A stretch of DNA of 64,000 nucleotides from Xiheimicrobium sp052034585 (GCA_052034585.1 JBPOIJ010000039.1:57717-121716), one strand, 5' to 3'; numbered from the stretch's first letter, positions 11,101 through 20,611 are shown. Notes: generated by a model from the sequence alone, not told the origin. Made by a program: numbers and translations.

Positions 11101-11541
11101 GTTCGCGTTCGGCGTCACCAGCTTGAGCTTCGCGAGGTGTGCCACCGTCGGCGTCGTCGCCTCGGGCGGCTGGAAGAAGAAGGTGAGCTCCTTCGACTCG
11201 CCGACGGGCAGCTCGAAGGGCGACAGGTCGATGCCGAAGACGGGGTTCGGCTCCAGCACCGTGGTGCCGAGCTGCACCGCGTCGCCGTCTTCCTTGGCGA
11301 AGCCGTCGAACTGCAAGGCGGCCCGGCCGACGTTGGTGAGCCGCACCACCCGCGTCACCTTCTTCGTCATCGGCACCGAGCCGAAGTCGAGCTCGGTCGA
11401 CTCCACGTTGACGCCGTCGACGTCGACGAGGATTCGCGGCTCTCCGTAGACCTGATCCCGAATCTGGGGACGGCAGCCGTCGCAGGCAGCGAGAGAAGAC
11501 AGCACCACGGCAGGGAGAAAGACTCGGAGAGTGGTCGTCAT
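8170..11541 (-). CDS. Large lipoprotein: choice-of-anchor D repeats plus VWA domain
   Basis: 1,123 aa. Signal peptide with Cys at LAACDGC, ATG 11541 with AGGA 6 nt upstream; the longer in-frame TTG/GTG starts would spoil the signal. Residues about 30-810 contain several ASH-like (choice-of-anchor D) Ig repeats, recognisable by LDFGSVPMTKKVTRVVRLTN, IDFGAVARGDTF, LNFGRIAYFAGS and LDFGTVQQGCNSPDRTF. Residues about 820-1090 form a von Willebrand A domain with a MIDAS motif, DNSCSM (DxSxS), plus Cys pairs. VWA domains bind ligands through a metal; the protein is probably a surface adhesion or assembly factor. The C-terminal 280 residues match the lipoprotein at 47227 in order and motif. Function is inferred from domains only. 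Confidence 0.82.
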   Translation of the reverse strand: MTTTLRVFLPAVVLSSLAACDGCRPQIRDQVYGEPRILVDVDGVNVESTELDFGSVPMTKKVTRVVRLTNVGRAALQFDGFAKEDGDAVQLGTTVLEPNPVFGIDLSPFELPVGESKELTFFFQPPEATTPTVAHLAKLKLVTPNANPNAPPAFFSLKGTALRGECEFPAIIDFGAVARGDTFKQVENLKNRRMVDSFPRVGDIVAADPVFALTADSPRGEFSIGPGRDKTLTFQFTPTEPRDYFGTIKVLPADGCPELTVRLIGTGVDNVLTWMPASIHFGFVQPSTTVTQDVTFLNQSFAPVELSNLATRTTQPPVGPSSIFRVTAASMADPTKQTVPPGRRNPMTNAIEPGTATVTLSFRPINLGTIGANFIGTTNVRAPTDVRVALTGVGGGPDIDVTPPSTLNFGRIAYFAGSSASGLRKLIIRNAGSLTTDPRGNLKLGRMGAGRPYWTVTAKNAQSLDSEICVGTFDTATNTCVGDAPPGYVSSMGLQASAGGVLDVPVRITPANTDVGPSGSKEWEVTIYSNDPDEPEVKVTVTARPVTLPPCHYTLTPVSLNFGVVTPPSNRDLTFQVCNTAPATATNEICLVTNLDMGAGSNSMFSLPAGAQAERELQPQECMTVQARAWPQGTLPSSPTTVNGTVTFTISDPTPGRSQPVVQLSATLAPSCLVISPSTLDFGTVQQGCNSPDRTFTLYNACPQAVQWVGAQLIASGDSAQPMTMNCPSSSPCQEFNVVSAPNTAALPTCTVAGTSGPCLNQGGSPLSFQIKYRPVNVGSDSGAYRIQVMQAGQQVDYIVTLNGRGDTMGFNTDTFRQDSRPKADILLVIDNSCSMIDEQMALGQNFNNFIKYATTSQVDFQIAVTTTDADDDTMCPTCETGDFCRVGGVMMNSSGCTNGTGDKIITPNTQNIEQAFASLVALGTLGSGIETCVVPAVRALTAPKITDPAKNGGFLRADAVLAVVCVTDALEQSNQPISFYLNQLLNIKGVQRPNLFSYNVIGPFTQLPPPCSTEGVDDGRHLSLVTGSNGLREEICTPNWATALENIGKGAFGFRTTFFLNGIPQAGNQVDVSIDNVPVPPRDARNAEVWRYDSSINAVIFNPLYVPEPGKTLSISYRVACL

Positions 11542-11741
11542 CGGGGGTCCTGAAGAGGGAGCGCCATAAACCCACCCGCTGCGGCAGGCGTCAACCCCAG
11601 GCACCCGAGAATCGTCACCCTGCCGCGACGGTGAAAAAGGGTGGTGCGGCTGAGCGGGCGTCGACAGAACTCACCGTCGACGACGCGGGTCGACGAGGCT
11701 ATGCCCACGCGCGTGCGCCGATTGCGGCGGAGGAGGGTTCG

Positions 11742-12239
11742 ATGCCGATGCGTGACCTGAACGTGAAGAAGGCCCAGAAGCTGCTCTCGCGAATCATGGA
11801 GTTCGAGCTCGCGGGGGTCGTTCGCTACACCCACTACTCGCTGATGGTGGCGGGGCCGAACCGCATTCCCATCGTCGCCTTCATGAAGCAGCAGGCGACC
11901 GAGTCGTTGCTCCACGCGCAGCAGGCGGGCGAGATCCTCACCGGGCTCGGCGGGCACCCGACGCTCCAGATCGCCGACATTCCCGAGAGCTACCAACACT
12001 CGGTGAAGGACATTCTCGAGGAGTCGCTCGCCCACGAACGCGACGCGCTCGACCTCTACCGCGAGTTCCTCGACGTGGTGGAGGACCGCAGCGTCTACCT
12101 CGAGGAGTTCGCCCGCACCCAGATCGCCCAGGAAGAGATGCACGGGCTCGAGGTGCGCAAGATGCTCCGCGACGTGCAGGTGACGGCGCCCGACTTCCAG
12201 GCTGGAGAGAAGAAGAAGAAGCGGAAGGACCGCGCGTGA
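11742..12239 (+). CDS. Ferritin-like di-iron protein (bacterioferritin-related)
   Basis: 165 aa from ATG 11742, with GGAGGAGG about 6 nt upstream; a longer frame to 11631 is mostly non-coding in character. Four-helix-bundle ligands are present: EFELAGVVRYTHY (helix A Glu), ATESLLHAQ (helix B Glu and ExxxH), LEESLAHERDAL (helix C Glu) and AQEEMHGLEV (ExxH, helix D), the order expected of the bacterioferritin/DPS-like superfamily. A Lys-rich tail (EKKKKRKDRA) ends the protein and could bind nucleic acid or membranes. Its stop overlaps the GTG of the CBS gene (GTGA), so the two are coupled. Role: iron storage or oxidative protection (inferred). Confidence 0.82.
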   Translation: MPMRDLNVKKAQKLLSRIMEFELAGVVRYTHYSLMVAGPNRIPIVAFMKQQATESLLHAQQAGEILTGLGGHPTLQIADIPESYQHSVKDILEESLAHERDALDLYREFLDVVEDRSVYLEEFARTQIAQEEMHGLEVRKMLRDVQVTAPDFQAGEKKKKRKDRA

Positions 12240-12634
12240 GCGTGCTCGTCTCGGAGGTGATGGCCAACGACGTGCTCACCATCGCTCCCGACGCGCCCCT
12301 CGAGCAGGCGGCGGCGGAGATGCGGCTGGGGCGAGTGCGGCACCTCCCGGTGGTCGACCCGAAGGGCAAGCTGGTGGGCATGCTCTCGAGCTTCGACGTG
12401 ATGAAGGGCCTCTCGACGCGGCGCGGGGCGCAGGTGGTCGACGTGATGTCGCTGCGGCTGTTCTCGGTGCGCGAAGACGATGGAGCGAGCGCGGCGGCGA
12501 AGCTGATGCGGACGAAGAAGGTCGGCTGTCTGCCGGTGATCGACGAGAAGGGCCGGCTGGTGGGGCTGGTGACCGAGTCCGACTTCCTCGCCATCGCCGA
12601 GCGCGCGCTCGCGAACCGGCCGCTCGTTCCCTGA
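12236..12634 (+). CDS. CBS-domain pair protein
   Basis: 132 aa containing two CBS motifs and nothing else: MANDVLTIAPDAPLEQAAAE with GRVRHLPVVDPKGKLVGMLS, and MSLRLFSVREDDGASAAAKL with GCLPVIDEKGRLVGLVTESD. Such stand-alone pairs bind adenine nucleotides and act as regulatory modules. The GTG start overlaps the stop of the ferritin-like gene, implying they function together, for example nucleotide-dependent control of iron handling (inference). Confidence 0.88.
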   Translation: MSVLVSEVMANDVLTIAPDAPLEQAAAEMRLGRVRHLPVVDPKGKLVGMLSSFDVMKGLSTRRGAQVVDVMSLRLFSVREDDGASAAAKLMRTKKVGCLPVIDEKGRLVGLVTESDFLAIAERALANRPLVP

Positions 12635-12636
12635 GG

Positions 12637-13023
12637 TCAGTGCTCGATGATGGCGTCGAGCTCGATCTCGACCAGCCACTCGGGGTCGATGAAGCGCGAG
12701 ACCTGGAAGAACGAGCACGCCGGCCGCACCTCGCGGAAGTAGGCCCCGTGCACCTCGGCGGCTTCTTCCCAACGGCTGATGTCGGTCAGCATCACCCGCG
12801 TGCGCACCACGTCTTGCACCCGGCCGCCGAGCTCACCGAGCGCCGCGAGAGCGATCTCGAAGCAGCGACGAGTCTGGGCGCGAACGTCTCCCACGCCGAC
12901 CGTCTGGCCGTTCGCTCCGATGGGGGCGGTGCCCGAGACGAAGACGTGCGCGCCCGAACGAACGGCTCGAGAGAAGCCGATGCGGGGCTCCCAGGGAGAA
13001 CCGGAGGAAACGCGCGTTCTCAT
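12637..13023 (-). CDS. RidA/YjgF/UK114-family protein, catalytic Arg absent
   Basis: 128 aa, full length for the family, cytosolic. Family landmarks: FSRAVRSGAHVFVSGTAP, GDVRAQTRRCFEIALAAL, RTRVMLTDISRWEEAAEVHG and EWLVEIELDAI. Active RidA proteins have Arg in the P-x-R-S motif to deaminate reactive enamines/imines from pyridoxal-phosphate enzymes. Here the aligned segment is RPACSFFQV, with Cys in place of Arg, placing it with Rid subfamilies that lack the deaminase residue. Its substrate is therefore unknown. Convergent with the CBS gene, ending 2 nt from it. Confidence 0.88.
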   Translation of the reverse strand: MRTRVSSGSPWEPRIGFSRAVRSGAHVFVSGTAPIGANGQTVGVGDVRAQTRRCFEIALAALGELGGRVQDVVRTRVMLTDISRWEEAAEVHGAYFREVRPACSFFQVSRFIDPEWLVEIELDAIIEH

Positions 13024-13121
13024 GGGCTGAAGTGTACGCCTGGCGCGGAGTCGCGCTCAAACGCCGACCGCGCATCGGCTTCGAACCTGCCAGCCAGGAG
13101 CGCCTCCCACGCGCGCCGTCT

Positions 13122-14603
13122 TCAGCGAGCGAGCTCGACGACGAGCCGTTCGGGCCGGCTCCCGACCTTCACCGTCGTCTCGACCGGCGGGTAGCCGCTC
13201 TTGGTGACGCGCACCCGATGTGAGCCCGAGCTCAGCTCGAGCTGGAGTGGTGCTTCTCCCTGCTCCACGCCGTCGACGATCAGCTCGGCCACCGTCGGCT
13301 GCCCTCGAATCGTGGCCTGCACGGCGAGCGTGCCTCGGGTCACTGGAGGCTCGCCTCGAGCGACCGGCTTCACCGGCGGCGGGGTCGGCCGAGGCGCGGG
13401 CGTGATGTCTTTGGGTGACCGCGCCACGCTCGACTCGTGCGCGAGGAGGGGTGGCGGCTCCGCCGGCCGTTCCGCCTCGACCGCTGGGGGCGGAGGAGCC
13501 GTCGGTGCCGGCACGGCGATCGGCTCTGGGTTCACGGGGAGCGGCTCGACGCGGGTGAGTCGCCAGGTGATGGCGGCGGTCGCGACGAGCGAAGCGGCCA
13601 CCACCAGCGCCCCCGCGAGCCGACGGGTGGACCGGCGCTTGGCGAAGAGCTCCGGGTGATCGAGCGCCTCGAGGAGCTCCTTCACCGACTGGAACCGAGA
13701 GGTGCGCTCTCGACTGACCGCGCGAGAGAGCACGCTCGCGATCGAGCCCGACAGGGTGGGGTTGAGGCTGTCGGCGCTGGGTGGATCCTCCGAGACCTTC
13801 GCCTGCGCGACCTGGAGGTCGTCGCCCTCGAACGGCGTGCGCCCCGCGAGCAGGCGGTAGAGCACGACCCCGACGGCATAGACGTCGGCGCGCGCGTCGA
13901 CGAGGTTCGCTTGCACGAGCTGCTCCGGCGCCATGTAGCGCATCGTGCCGAGGAGCTGGCCGGTGCCGGTGTGATCGGTCGAGAGCTCCTTGATGATCCC
14001 GAAGTCGAGGAGCGTCAGGTGCCCCGAGGGGCTCACGAAGATGTTGCTCGGCTTCACGTCGCGGTGAACGAGCCCGCGTGCGTGCAGCGAGCTCAGCCCG
14101 TCACAGAGCTGGGTGAGGAGCGGCCGCACCTCGCTCCAGGCCCAGGGCACCGGCCGGCGGTGGATGAGGTCGGCCAGCGAGCCACCCTCGAGCAGCTTCA
14201 TCACCATGAACGGTCGATCGCGAAAGCGCCCGACCGCGTAGATGGGAACGATGTTGGGGTGATCGAGGTGCGCCGTCGCTCGAGCCTCGCGCTCGAAGCG
14301 CGCCACCGCCTGCGGATCTCGGCACAAGTGCGCCGCCAGCACCTTCACCGCGACCTGCCGGCCGAGCTGGAGATCGCGCGCGAGGAACACCGACGCCATG
14401 CCGCCCTCACCCAGCTTGCGCACCACCTGGTACGCCTCACCGAGCACGTCGCCTGCGAGCACCTCCGCCGCCCGGTGCTCGAGCGGGGTTCCCAGGCCCG
14501 GCAGGCTCCCGGTGTTGCCTCCGACCGACCCGCACCTCGGACACGGCTGATCGGAGGTGATCAGCGGTTCCTGACAGCGAAGGCAGCGCGACGACTCCGA
14601 CAC
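13122..14603 (-). CDS. Membrane Ser/Thr protein kinase with zinc ribbon and PEGA domain
   Basis: 493 aa. An N-terminal zinc-ribbon-like CLRC...CPRC pair (residues 7-24) precedes the kinase domain (about 58-320): GEGGMASVF glycine loop, VAVKVL Lys, HRDVKPSNIFV catalytic loop, LLDFGIIK (DFG) and MRYMAPEQL. A transmembrane helix lies about 330-350 (LAGALVVAASLVATAAITW), then a Pro-rich spacer and a PEGA-type beta domain (ELIVDGVEQGEAPLQLELSS, SGYPPVETTVKV) at the C-terminus, predicted outside the cytoplasm. This arrangement is typical of Hanks-type receptor kinases in myxobacteria. Start ATG 14603; no partner phosphatase is nearby. Confidence 0.92.
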   Translation of the reverse strand: MSESSRCLRCQEPLITSDQPCPRCGSVGGNTGSLPGLGTPLEHRAAEVLAGDVLGEAYQVVRKLGEGGMASVFLARDLQLGRQVAVKVLAAHLCRDPQAVARFEREARATAHLDHPNIVPIYAVGRFRDRPFMVMKLLEGGSLADLIHRRPVPWAWSEVRPLLTQLCDGLSSLHARGLVHRDVKPSNIFVSPSGHLTLLDFGIIKELSTDHTGTGQLLGTMRYMAPEQLVQANLVDARADVYAVGVVLYRLLAGRTPFEGDDLQVAQAKVSEDPPSADSLNPTLSGSIASVLSRAVSRERTSRFQSVKELLEALDHPELFAKRRSTRRLAGALVVAASLVATAAITWRLTRVEPLPVNPEPIAVPAPTAPPPPAVEAERPAEPPPLLAHESSVARSPKDITPAPRPTPPPVKPVARGEPPVTRGTLAVQATIRGQPTVAELIVDGVEQGEAPLQLELSSGSHRVRVTKSGYPPVETTVKVGSRPERLVVELAR

Positions 14604-14666
14604 CCAGCGAGCATATGCCCAGAGCTCGGCCGAGGTGATTCCTCGACACCTCCACCGCTGGCCTGA

Positions 14667-16751
14667 TCAGAAGCCTTGCAGCGACGCCGCCGCTTCCTGG
14701 AAGAGGTTCGCGCCGCGGCCGTAGAAGAGGGGCGTCTCGAAGAAGGCGAGCGAGCTCTGCCCGTGCCAGTCGCCGTCCCACTTGTAGGGGCCGATGCGCG
14801 GGTAGGCGGCGCCGCCGTTGTACGTGTTTGGGCCGGTGTGGGTGACGAGCAGCTGGAACGGGCCGCCCGGCTTCGCGCGCCAGACCTCGATGAGCGGGTT
14901 CTGCGAGGCGAGGTACCCCGCGCGGTAGTGGAGAATGTAGCGGTACCACTGGCCTTCCGGTGGAAGCGGCTCGCGGTGAATCGTGGAGGAGCCCTCGACG
15001 GCACCGAGGCTCGCCCACTGGCTCACCGGACGGCTGTTGTACGAGACCTCCCATCGCACGTCGTTCGTCTGGCGCGCGAAGACGAGCGCGTACGGCGGGT
15101 AGGTGTTGCCGCTCTCGGGGCTGTGGCTCTGGAAGACGAGCAGGGAATCGTCGGACACGCTCGCCGGCTGGCTCTCTCCGGGTTTGCGCATCACCGCGAA
15201 GGCTTGCCAGGTGTCGAGGCCCACCGGCAGCGAGGTGTTGGGGTCGTCCATCCACAACAGCTCGGCGCGGTGAGTGGTGCCCCACGCGTAGGGCGCGGCC
15301 TGCATGATGCGGTGGAGGTTCACCGTTCGGCCCGACCCATTCGGATCGACGACGGGGCCGAGCATCACGTTGCCGTTCCAGCTGAGCGGGGTGGTGCCGT
15401 CGTACGAGGAGAAGTTGCCGTCGATGGCCAGCGCGGCCTGGCTGTACGGCAACGCGGGAAGCGCAGTGGCGCCAGCTCCACCGCCAGTGCCCGCATTGCC
15501 ACCTCCTGCTGATCCGCCGGCTGATCCACCACCAGCCGTTCCACCACCCGCCGACGAGGCGATGGTCCAGGCCACGTGCACGGTCGGCTGGGCGACGTCG
15601 AGGGCGGCGCCGCTGGCGACGAGGTAGTAGTCGACCGAGTGCGCTCCGATGGCGAGCGGGTTGGTCGCCCCGAGCACGAACGGATTCGGGCAGGCGATCG
15701 GCGCATACGCATCGAGGCGGCAGTGCACGGTCTCTCCGCCGACGCCATCGAGGACCTGATGGGTGATGGAGGCAGTGCGCGTCATCGTGTTGACCGCCGG
15801 CAGGCCGCCGAGCTGAAGCGACGGCGGAGGAGGCGCCACGCGGATCGTCCACTGATGCGACGCGGACGGCCGGCTCGAGTCGAGGGTGCCGCCACTGGCG
15901 ACGAGGAAGAAGTCGACGGTGTGCGAACCGGCCGCGAGCGGCGTGGAAGCCCCGAGCACGAAGGGGTTCGGGCACGCGATGGGCGCGAACGCGTCGAGGC
16001 GGCAGAACACCGACTCCCCTCCGACGGCGTCGAGCACCTGATGTGAGATGGAGGCCGTCGTCGCCGCCGTCGTCGCCATCGGGAGGCCGCTCAGCTGCAG
16101 CGATGGCGGCGGAGCGGACGAGGTGATCGTCCACTGGAACGACGCGAGCGGATGAGCGACGTCGACCCCCGAGCCCTGGTCGACCCAGAAGTCGACCCGA
16201 TGCGCGCCAGGCGTGAGCGGCGTGGTGGCTCCGAGGACGAAGGGGTTGGTGCACGCCGTCGGCGAGAGACCATCGCGACTGCAACGAACCGCGCTCTCCG
16301 GCGCACCGTTCACCGTCCAACCGACGCTGGCGCGCGTCTCGTTCGTCGTGGCCATCGGCGTGCTCGTCAGCTGGAGCGTCGGCTGCGGCGCCAGCACTCG
16401 CACCGGCAGGTTCGCCTGCGCGGTGGAGCCTCCTGGGAGGAAGGTCGCGGTCACCTTCACGACGGTGGAGCCGACGGCAAGGGCCTCGATCAGCCCGGTG
16501 GCCGACACCTTCGCGATCGCTGGATCCGCCGACTGATACCCGAGCGTCGAGAGGGTGAGCCCCTGGCCGCCGCTGAAGCCGACCGTGAGCTGGAGCCCCT
16601 CGCCCGGCGCCAACACCGCCTCCGAGGTGCCGAGCTGCAGCTGCGCTGGCTGTCGTTCGGTCATCGCCGGCGACTCGTCAGGGCCGGTCTGCGAGGGCAC
16701 CTCGCAAGCGAGGAAAGTCAGCAGGAGCAGCGACAGAGGTGAAGTGCGCAT
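14667..16751 (-). CDS. Lipoprotein with Big2-like domain, three repeats and polysaccharide-lyase-like domain
   Basis: 694 aa. Lipobox TFLAC. Residues about 38-120 form a Big2-like domain (YQSADPAIAKVSATGLIEAL). Three near-identical repeats of about 90 residues follow (about 125-400), each with CPNPFVLGA or CTNPFVLGA and VDFWVDQGSG-type motifs and two Cys. A Gly/Ser/Ala linker (about 402-422) leads to a 270-residue C-terminal domain containing YALVFARQTNDVRWEVSYNS, GQWYRYILHYRAGY, NPLIEVWRAKPGG and YPRIGPYKWDGDW. Order and motifs resemble heparin-lyase-I-type polysaccharide lyases (jelly-roll fold). I infer a surface enzyme or binder acting on acidic polysaccharide; the lyase call is by eye. 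Divergent from the gene at 16899. Confidence 0.68.
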   Translation of the reverse strand: MRTSPLSLLLLTFLACEVPSQTGPDESPAMTERQPAQLQLGTSEAVLAPGEGLQLTVGFSGGQGLTLSTLGYQSADPAIAKVSATGLIEALAVGSTVVKVTATFLPGGSTAQANLPVRVLAPQPTLQLTSTPMATTNETRASVGWTVNGAPESAVRCSRDGLSPTACTNPFVLGATTPLTPGAHRVDFWVDQGSGVDVAHPLASFQWTITSSAPPPSLQLSGLPMATTAATTASISHQVLDAVGGESVFCRLDAFAPIACPNPFVLGASTPLAAGSHTVDFFLVASGGTLDSSRPSASHQWTIRVAPPPPSLQLGGLPAVNTMTRTASITHQVLDGVGGETVHCRLDAYAPIACPNPFVLGATNPLAIGAHSVDYYLVASGAALDVAQPTVHVAWTIASSAGGGTAGGGSAGGSAGGGNAGTGGGAGATALPALPYSQAALAIDGNFSSYDGTTPLSWNGNVMLGPVVDPNGSGRTVNLHRIMQAAPYAWGTTHRAELLWMDDPNTSLPVGLDTWQAFAVMRKPGESQPASVSDDSLLVFQSHSPESGNTYPPYALVFARQTNDVRWEVSYNSRPVSQWASLGAVEGSSTIHREPLPPEGQWYRYILHYRAGYLASQNPLIEVWRAKPGGPFQLLVTHTGPNTYNGGAAYPRIGPYKWDGDWHGQSSLAFFETPLFYGRGANLFQEAAASLQGF

Positions 16752-16898
16752 GTCGGCCTCCAGAGCAAGCCTGGGCCCAGCGGCGAACCCGTTGATCGCT
16801 CGGTGGGGTTGTCAGCTCGCTCCGGACAGCGTCAGGTCCAGCTGACTCCACTCGCAACGTCGCTGGACCTGCTCGAAACCAGAGAGGAAAATGCCGCG

Positions 16899-18026
16899 GT
16901 GGCTCGTCTCGTCCTTCTCGCCTGGCTGGCGGCGACGCCGGCTTCGGCACAGGCCTTCTTCGAGGGCTTCGAGACGGGCACCTCGGCGTGGATCATCGAC
17001 GCGCCCATCACCGGCATCAGCGCGATGGCGAGCCGCCCGTCCGCACATCGAGGCGCTCAAGGCCTGCGGGTCAGCGACACCGAGACCGCGAACGTGAGCA
17101 GGCAGGGCACCACGCTGCGGCGCCCCATCACGCTGAACGGGCCGGCGGCGTACACCCGGAGTTGGGTGCGCGTTCAGAATGCCGGCACCGCGGGGCAGAC
17201 GGTCTTCCTCGCCGTGTCGTGGCTCCAGGGTGCGAACGACAAGGCAGCGGTGTTCTGGTGGCTCGACGGGAACGGGCTGGTCGCCGGCACCGAGCAGCAG
17301 GGCCCGACTGGACCGGCCGGGACGCTCACCGAACGCGCGAGCACGGTCGATGGTGGCTGGCACTTGCTCGAGACCGCGTCGCTCGGCGTCGGGAGCGATG
17401 CAGGTGTCGCCGCGTTCTTCATCGATGGAGAGCAGGTCGCGCGCTTCGACCCGGTGCTCTCTCGCGCGCAGGTGATCAGCCTCAGCGTCGGCTCGGCGTA
17501 CGCGCAGGGCCCGCACACCTGGGAGGCGGACTTCGATGATCTCGGCATCGCGTCCGAGCCGATGGCGCAGCGGTTGACGCTCGAGGTCGTGAAGCAGGCG
17601 CCGCGAGGGAGTTGTGTCGAGGTGCACGTCGGCGCGACGACGTCGCTGCCCGCACCCGATGGCGGTCGCGCCGATCGGCTGGCGGTGAGATCGCCCGTGT
17701 CGCTGTCGATCTCCGGAGCTGATGGGTTGTTCGCCGACTCCGCGTGCTCGAGTTCGGTCACGACGCCGCTGCTCACCGGATCCGAGCGGTCCGTCTTCGT
17801 GCTCGCTCCCGATGGCGGCACCATCACGCTACGCGCGGTGGATGCCGAGGGCGACCTGTTGGCTTCTTCTGCCGCGACGCTCGAAGGCACGCTCGACGGA
17901 ACCGACGGAGGCACGGTGACCGAGCCGCCCCCCAAGCCGCAGAGCTACTTCGCGCTCGGCTGCTCTTCCGCGCCTGGTGCCGTCGTGCTGCTGCTCGCCG
18001 TCCTTCTTGCCCGTCATCGACGCTGA
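16899..18026 (+). CDS. Exported protein with MYXO-CTERM-type sorting tail
   Basis: 375 aa from GTG 16899, with GAGAGGAAA about 9 nt upstream; signal peptide VARLVLLAWLAATPASAQA. Residues about 20-195 look like a concanavalin-type beta sandwich (AFFEGFETGTSAWIID at its start, ending TWEADFDDLGIASEP), followed by an Ig-like region with two Cys. The C-terminus is ALGCSSAPGAVVLLLAVLLA then RHRR: a Cys, a hydrophobic helix and a basic end, i.e. a MYXO-CTERM-type sorting signal for surface anchoring. Function unknown; carbohydrate binding is plausible. A tandem repeat follows the stop. Confidence 0.72.
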   Translation: MARLVLLAWLAATPASAQAFFEGFETGTSAWIIDAPITGISAMASRPSAHRGAQGLRVSDTETANVSRQGTTLRRPITLNGPAAYTRSWVRVQNAGTAGQTVFLAVSWLQGANDKAAVFWWLDGNGLVAGTEQQGPTGPAGTLTERASTVDGGWHLLETASLGVGSDAGVAAFFIDGEQVARFDPVLSRAQVISLSVGSAYAQGPHTWEADFDDLGIASEPMAQRLTLEVVKQAPRGSCVEVHVGATTSLPAPDGGRADRLAVRSPVSLSISGADGLFADSACSSSVTTPLLTGSERSVFVLAPDGGTITLRAVDAEGDLLASSAATLEGTLDGTDGGTVTEPPPKPQSYFALGCSSAPGAVVLLLAVLLARHRR

Positions 18027-18033
18027 GTAAAAG

Positions 18034-18150
18034 CGCACGCGACTGAGACGGAGATCCAGGCCCGCAGCCGACTGTGGCGGAGGTCCAGGCTCGGCGTCGA
18101 ACGAGCTGGAGCTCCAGGCCCGCTGCCGACTGCGGCAGAGGATCCACGCT
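18034..18150. repeat. Four-copy degenerate tandem repeat, about 29 bp unit
   Basis: Four adjacent units: 18034-18062, 18063-18091, 18092-18120 and 18121-18150 (the last is 30 bp). They share CGNNGNCGACTG at the start and GGAGNTCCAGGCC at the end; units 2 and 4 are most alike. The period is not a multiple of 3 and the array lies wholly between genes, so it is not a coding repeat. The rest of this 256-bp gap (18151-18282) shows nothing recognisable. Confidence 0.7.
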
Positions 18151-18282
18151 CTCGCCAGCCGGTCGTCCTGGGTGTGCGGGCGTCCTCCGTCGCCTTGACG
18201 TCGCGGACCCGACGAAGGCCGCTGTCGTCCGCTCGCGTCCGTGTCGACGGCTGACCCTCCACGAGTAAGCTCGACCGGCCGC

Positions 18283-19575
<1,293 letters not shown>

Positions 19576-19600
19576 GCTCCCGACTCACGCGGCAACGGAG

Positions 19601-20611
19601 TCACCCCTCGAAAGGTGCCGGCCATCGGAGCCGGAGCCCGAGCGTCGCCAGCCCGTAGAGTGAGCGGAACGTCGGCGCTGCGGCGACGTACCAGAGGGCC
19701 CCTTCCGCGAAGAGCTCGAGCACCGGCACCGCACGGACGACGAAGCCCGCGCTCACCCCAACGCCCGGCGCCGAGCTCTGGCCAAGGAAGTAGATGCCAT
19801 TGGCGGTGAGCTGCACCGAGAAGCGCTCGCCCGCGAAGGGGAGCCGGCCGCCAGCGCGCGCCCCGAGCCCCACCGAAGGCCCCACCACCACGCTCAGCTC
19901 CGCGAGGAAGTGGCGCCCCAGCAGCCCGAGGCTGGGCTCGAGCGAGACGCCCGGCACGAGGGGATCGAGGTGCGCCCGCGCGGCGACGAAGGGGAGCACG
20001 CTCCAGGACGTGGGAGGCGACTCCACGGGAGGCGGACGCTCGACGAGGGCTGGCGGCTCCCCGACCCGGAGCACCACCGTCTGCTTCTGGCGCGGAGCGA
20101 CCACCAACTCGAGCGACGCGCGGTCCGTTCCGCTCTCGTCGATGGCCGCGAGCGCGTGCGCACCAACGGGCAGCGGCTGGGTCACCGGCGCACGCCCCAC
20201 CACCGCCCCGTCGAGCCGAACCGCGAGACCCGGTGGCTCGGTGACGATGGTGACCTCCGCCGCGAGCCGCGTCTTCACCTGCGCGAACGTCGCCCGCAGC
20301 GCACGAGTCGCGTCTTCTTCGGCGAGGCCCACCGTCGGGTCGGCCGACAGCGCACGCTCGATGGCGCCGTCACTCTCGGCCGGACGCCGGAGCGCGCTCA
20401 GACACCTCGCCCGCTCGAGCTCCAGCAGGGCCCGCCGGTGGGGCTTCGTCTCCGCGGGGAGCGCCCGATCGAGGATGGCGAGCGCCCCTTCGAAGTCGGC
20501 CGCACCGAAGCGCCCCCGGCTGACCGCCAACGGGTCCGAGTCTGGGGTCGCTGTGAGGAGCGCGAAGACGACGAGCCACACCCCCGAAGCTGAGTGCCTG
20601 GGTCCCACCAC
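19601..20611 (-). CDS. Exported PEGA-domain protein with beta-barrel-like C-terminus
   Basis: 336 aa. A hydrophobic N-terminus (VWLVVFALLTATPD) suggests export. Residues about 30-115 are TPR-like helices (DFEGALAILDRALPAETKPH, AIERALSADPTVGLAEED). A PEGA-type domain follows (about 118-185; TEPPGLAVRLDGAVVGRAPV). The last 130 residues are alternating beta strands ending ATLGLRLRW, resembling an outer-membrane barrel. Function unknown. Convergent with the FHA activator (25 nt apart) and divergent from the ECF sigma gene. Confidence 0.65.
   Translation of the reverse strand: MVGPRHSASGVWLVVFALLTATPDSDPLAVSRGRFGAADFEGALAILDRALPAETKPHRRALLELERARCLSALRRPAESDGAIERALSADPTVGLAEEDATRALRATFAQVKTRLAAEVTIVTEPPGLAVRLDGAVVGRAPVTQPLPVGAHALAAIDESGTDRASLELVVAPRQKQTVVLRVGEPPALVERPPPVESPPTSWSVLPFVAARAHLDPLVPGVSLEPSLGLLGRHFLAELSVVVGPSVGLGARAGGRLPFAGERFSVQLTANGIYFLGQSSAPGVGVSAGFVVRAVPVLELFAEGALWYVAAAPTFRSLYGLATLGLRLRWPAPFEG

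Noticed and set aside
7969..11553. 1,194-codon plus-strand frame across the VWA lipoprotein
   Set aside because: Antisense shadow: Arg/Asp/Gly-rich with no domain, while the minus strand encodes a clear lipoprotein.
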